From Bacteroidaceae bacterium (GTDB taxonomy: Bacteria > Bacteroidota > Bacteroidia > Bacteroidales > Bacteroidaceae), in NCBI GenBank assembly GCA_024401185.1, contig JAKSLO010000008.1, positions 1-44,213 of the forward strand: DNA of 44,213 bases, written 5' to 3'. This document shows positions 41,607-44,213 of the stretch, piece after piece (position 1 is the stretch's first letter; each line of letters begins with the position of its first letter). The position numbers and the translations under genes were made by a program. Under the pieces are notes generated by a model. It did no database searches, had not been told where the DNA came from, and saw only the letters and a program-made list of their open reading frames with translations.

Positions 41607-41623
41607 ATTGAGACCGTCTCAAT
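41607..41623. promoter_or_regulatory. 17-bp near-perfect inverted repeat upstream of queG
   Basis: ATTGAGA, three-base centre CCG, TCTCAAT: perfect 7-bp arms. It is preceded by TTTTTT, not followed by it, on either reading, so an operator is more likely than a terminator. Confidence 0.4.
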
Positions 41624-41695
41624 GAAATGGAACTATTGTTGTCTGTAGGTTGATGGATAACGTAATAGTTTACAGTATGGTGGTTCACTACAATT

Positions 41696-42673
41696 ATGGC
41701 TTTGTCTATAATGCAGGTTGAGAAATCGAATGAATCTTCTTTCGTCTTGTCGTCAAAGGATTTGCGTGTTGTAGGAGAGTCCTTAGGCTTTCTTGTCGGC
41801 ATATCCCTTGCATCTCCTGTCGATGATGCCTATGCCCAAGCTTACCGCAAGTGGTTAGAGGGTGGCTGTCATGCTGAAATGCACTACCTTGAAAACTATT
41901 TCGAGAAGCGTATGGATCCTCGCCTTCTGGTACCTGGTACGCGAAGCATTATTAGTGTGGCCATGAACTACTATCCAGCTTGTGCAGCACTGGGAATAGC
42001 CTGGTATGCACAAGGAAAGGACTATCATGACATTATGCGTCAACGTATGACCGAACTCATGGAACGGTTTGGTTTGCATGGCCGGTGTTTCGTTGATACG
42101 GCTCCTGTGCCCGAACGCTATTGGGCTCAAAGAGGTGGGTTGGGGTGGATTGGCAAACACTCGCAACTTGTTGTGCCAGGTATGGGCAGTACCTTTTTCC
42201 TTGGAGAGATTTTTGCTGAGGAAGAGTTTGATGAATATGGAACTCCCATAAGTTCAAAATGTGGGAAATGCAACAGGTGCGTTGAAGCGTGTCCTACAGG
42301 GGCCTTGCTTGGTACATTCGATGCCCGTAAATGCTTGTCGTATCTTACTATCGAGAATCGAGGCGAATTGCCACAATGGGCAGTTTGTAAGATGGGTGAT
42401 ACTTTCTATGGCTGTGATCGCTGTCTAAAGGCATGCCCTCATCTGCATACTCTTCCCACCTCCGAACCTCTCTTGCAGCCAAGTGACGAATTGCTCAGCA
42501 TGACACACTCCGATTGGCAACAGCTGACGCGTGAACAATACCAACACCTGTTTAAAGGCTCTGCCGTAAAACGTGCAAAATACGAAGGACTAATACGAAA
42601 TATTCAGGGAATTGCTATGCGCAGTTTGCAAAATAAGACAAATGCAGGTGACGAAAGCGAAAAAAAGAGGTAA
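41696..42673 (+). CDS. queG: Epoxyqueuosine reductase
   Basis: A 325-residue cobalamin/iron-sulfur reductase. The catalytic Asp134 lies in RCFVDTAPVPERYWAQRGGLGWIGKH (split at 130-155). Two [4Fe-4S] sets are clear: CGKCNRCVEACP (189-200) and Cys240, Cys243, Cys247 in CDRCLKACP, with Cys213 as the likely fourth ligand. It makes queuosine in tRNA anticodons from epoxyqueuosine. The C-terminal HEAT-like extension of some homologues is absent, as in shorter QueG proteins. Start at 41696 is the first ATG; a start at Met6 is possible. Confidence 0.93.
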   Translation: MALSIMQVEKSNESSFVLSSKDLRVVGESLGFLVGISLASPVDDAYAQAYRKWLEGGCHAEMHYLENYFEKRMDPRLLVPGTRSIISVAMNYYPACAALGIAWYAQGKDYHDIMRQRMTELMERFGLHGRCFVDTAPVPERYWAQRGGLGWIGKHSQLVVPGMGSTFFLGEIFAEEEFDEYGTPISSKCGKCNRCVEACPTGALLGTFDARKCLSYLTIENRGELPQWAVCKMGDTFYGCDRCLKACPHLHTLPTSEPLLQPSDELLSMTHSDWQQLTREQYQHLFKGSAVKRAKYEGLIRNIQGIAMRSLQNKTNAGDESEKKR

Positions 42674-42676
42674 TCG

Positions 42677-42708
42677 TTTCGCCGTTTCGAAATAATATAC
42701 TATCTTTG
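42677..42708 (+). promoter_or_regulatory. Promoter of pckA
   Basis: TATCTTTG (42701-42708) is a perfect -7 box; at the -33 position TTTC (42677-42680) stands in place of TTTG with a 20-base gap. It predicts a leader of about 100 bases before ATG 42815. Confidence 0.55.
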
Positions 42709-42814
42709 TAACGTCTAAAACAAGGCGAAATTTGAAATTGGATTAAGTTCAATGTTCAGAATTTGTAAAAATGTAAAATATAATTGTTTATTAATCACTT
42801 AATATTTTAAACCA

Positions 42815-44213
42815 ATGGCAACATTAGATTTGACTAAGTATGGCATCACTGGTTCAACCGTGATTGCCCACAATCCTTCTTACGAGGTATTGTTCGCAGA
42901 GGAGACCAAGGCTGGTCTCGAGGGTTATGAGGTAGGTCAGAACACCGAGCTCGACGCTGTAAACGTAATGACTGGTATCTACACCGGCCGTTCACCCAAG
43001 GACAAGTACATCGTAATGGATCAGAACTCAAAGGACACTGTATGGTGGACCAGCGAGGGTTATAAGAACGACAACCACCCCATGACCGAGGAGGTTTGGG
43101 CTACCGTTAAGGACTTGGCAGTTAAGGAACTCTGCAACAAGAACCTCTACGTAGTAGATGCATTCTGCGGTGCTAACAAGGATACCCGTATGGCTGTTCG
43201 CTTCATCGTTGAGGTAGCATGGCAGGCACACTTCGTAACCAACATGTTCATCCAGCCCACCGCTGAGGAGTTGGAGAACTTCGAGCCTAACTTCGTTATC
43301 TACAACGCTTCTAAGGCTAAGGTTGCTAACTACGCTGAGCTCGGTTTGAACTCAGAAACTTGCGTTGCTTTCAACGTTACCAGCCGTGAGCAGGTTATCA
43401 TCAACACATGGTACGGTGGTGAGATGAAGAAGGGTATGTTCTCAATGATGAACTACTATCTTCCCCTCCAGGGCATCGCTTCTATGCACTGCTCTGCTAA
43501 CTGTAACATGGATGGTGAGGAGACCGCTATCTTCTTCGGTCTTTCTGGTACCGGCAAGACCACTCTGTCAACCGATCCTAAGCGTCGCCTTATCGGTGAT
43601 GACGAGCACGGATGGGACGACAACGGCGTCTTCAACTTCGAGGGTGGTTGCTATGCAAAGGTTATCGGCCTGAGCAAGGAGAACGAGCCCGACATCTACG
43701 GTGCTATCAAGCGCAACGCTCTTCTGGAGAACGTAACCGTAGCTGCTGATGGTAAGATCGACTTCAACGATAAGAGCGTAACCGAGAACACTCGTGTTTC
43801 TTATCCCATCAACCACATCAACAACATCCAGCCCGGTTCTTCAGCTCCCGCTGCTAAGAACGTTATCTTCCTGTCAGCTGATGCATTCGGCGTATTGCCT
43901 CCCGTATCAATCCTGACTCCCGAGCAGACTCAGTACTACTTCCTGAGTGGTTTCACCGCTAAGTTGGCAGGTACCGAGCGCGGTATCACCGAGCCCACTC
44001 CCACCTTCTCAGCTTGCTTCGGTCAGGCATTCCTCGAGTTGCACCCCACAAAGTACGCTCAGGAGTTGGTTAAGAAGATGAACGCTAACGGTGCTAAGGC
44101 ATACTTGGTTAACACTGGTTGGAACGGTACTGGCAAGCGTATCTCTATCCCCGATACTCGTGGTATCATCGACGCTATCCTCGACGGTTCTATCCTGAAG
44201 GCTGAGACCAAGA
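42815..44213 (+). CDS. pckA: Phosphoenolpyruvate carboxykinase (ATP), cut by the window end
   Basis: The first 466 residues of a protein normally about 535 long; no stop is reached. It shows the substrate site TGRSPKDK, the kinase P-loop GLSGTGKT (242-249, Lys248), the metal site DDEHGWDD and [16 protein letters not shown]. It interconverts oxaloacetate and PEP; in Prevotella-type succinate-forming metabolism it usually fixes CO2 to form oxaloacetate. Codon use is strongly biased (many AAG, GAG, AAC), typical of a highly expressed gene. It has its own promoter and a leader of about 100 bases. Confidence 0.97.
   Translation, partial: MATLDLTKYGITGSTVIAHNPSYEVLFAEETKAGLEGYEVGQNTELDAVNVMTGIYTGRSPKDKYIVMDQNSKDTVWWTSEGYKNDNHPMTEEVWATVKDLAVKELCNKNLYVVDAFCGANKDTRMAVRFIVEVAWQAHFVTNMFIQPTAEELENFEPNFVIYNASKAKVANYAELGLNSETCVAFNVTSREQVIINTWYGGEMKKGMFSMMNYYLPLQGIASMHCSANCNMDGEETAIFFGLSGTGKTTLSTDPKRRLIGDDEHGWDDNGVFNFEGGCYAKVIGLSKENEPDIYGAIKRNALLENVTVAADGKIDFNDKSVTENTRVSYPINHINNIQPGSSAPAAKNVIFLSADAFGVLPPVSILTPEQTQYYFLSGFTAKLAGTERGITEPTPTFSACFGQAFLELHPTKYAQELVKKMNANGAKAYLVNTGWNGTGKRISIPDTRGIIDAILDGSILKAETK

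Overview
The window is a chromosomal piece of a Bacteroidales bacterium, most likely a member of the Prevotellaceae (Prevotella/Segatella group). This rests on Bacteroidota-type promoters (TTTG or TTG, about 20 bp, then TAnnTTTG) with no consistent Shine-Dalgarno sites, on Bacteroidota versions of ParE, OmpA, the M28 glutaminyl cyclase, the GT117/DUF2723 transferase and EpsC, and on typical gene order such as parE-coaD-ctp-ybeY. The species cannot be fixed from sequence alone. I see no rRNA, tRNA, insertion sequence, phage or CRISPR array.

Layout. 1-860: a two-gene accessory unit, a retropepsin-like aspartic protease and a small DUF5678-like protein, with its own promoter. 1003-1630: an ECF sigma factor that has lost its region 4 and runs into short tandem repeats and a terminator. 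1658-8050 (minus strand): a six-gene aromatic-acid cluster made of iorA, iorB, a fold-type I aminotransferase, a phenylacetate-CoA ligase, a hotdog thioesterase and an omega-amidase-like nitrilase. Together they can join aryl acids, aryl-CoAs, arylpyruvates and aromatic amino acids in either direction. 8177-14018 (minus): ybeY, a C-terminal processing protease, coaD, parE and a YghO-like acetyltransferase. 14302-15621: an abundant OmpA-type porin with a clear promoter and terminator. 16127-18737 (minus): a GH125 mannosidase, an FKBP isomerase and a cysteine-free sirtuin. 18955-21592: three FKBP isomerases in tandem, predicted cytoplasmic, lipoprotein and periplasmic. 21767-25902: an Lrp regulator, a fused C26 amidotransferase/M19 dipeptidase, glutaminyl cyclase, SufE and a small lipoprotein. 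25956-36329: housekeeping genes (DusB, U32 protein, serine acetyltransferase, rRNA methyltransferase with a basic tail, dipeptidyl peptidase IV, PurD, membrane proteins). 36445-42673: the large GT117-type membrane transferase, a polysaccharide deacetylase, a lipoprotein and QueG. 42815-end: a truncated ATP-dependent PEP carboxykinase.

The most unusual structure is not a gene. At least seven places carry short degenerate tandem arrays in which the unit length is strictly kept (7, 8, 10 or 11 bp, constant within an array) while the unit sequence drifts. They lie downstream of the 3' ends of genes; three heptamer arrays begin at, or within three bases of, a stop codon. Two arrays of the 11-bp class (1461-1559 plus strand, 16025-16101 minus strand) are homologous to each other and both lead into a terminator hairpin. 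A separate dispersed palindromic element appears to have entered the parE reading frame near its start. These point to an intergenic repeat-generating process in this lineage that deserves genome-wide examination.

Second in interest are the aromatic-acid cluster, which has a possible structured RNA leader ahead of the ligase gene, the retropepsin/DUF5678 pair, and the one-polypeptide gamma-glutamyl hydrolase/dipeptidase next to cysteine and Fe-S genes.
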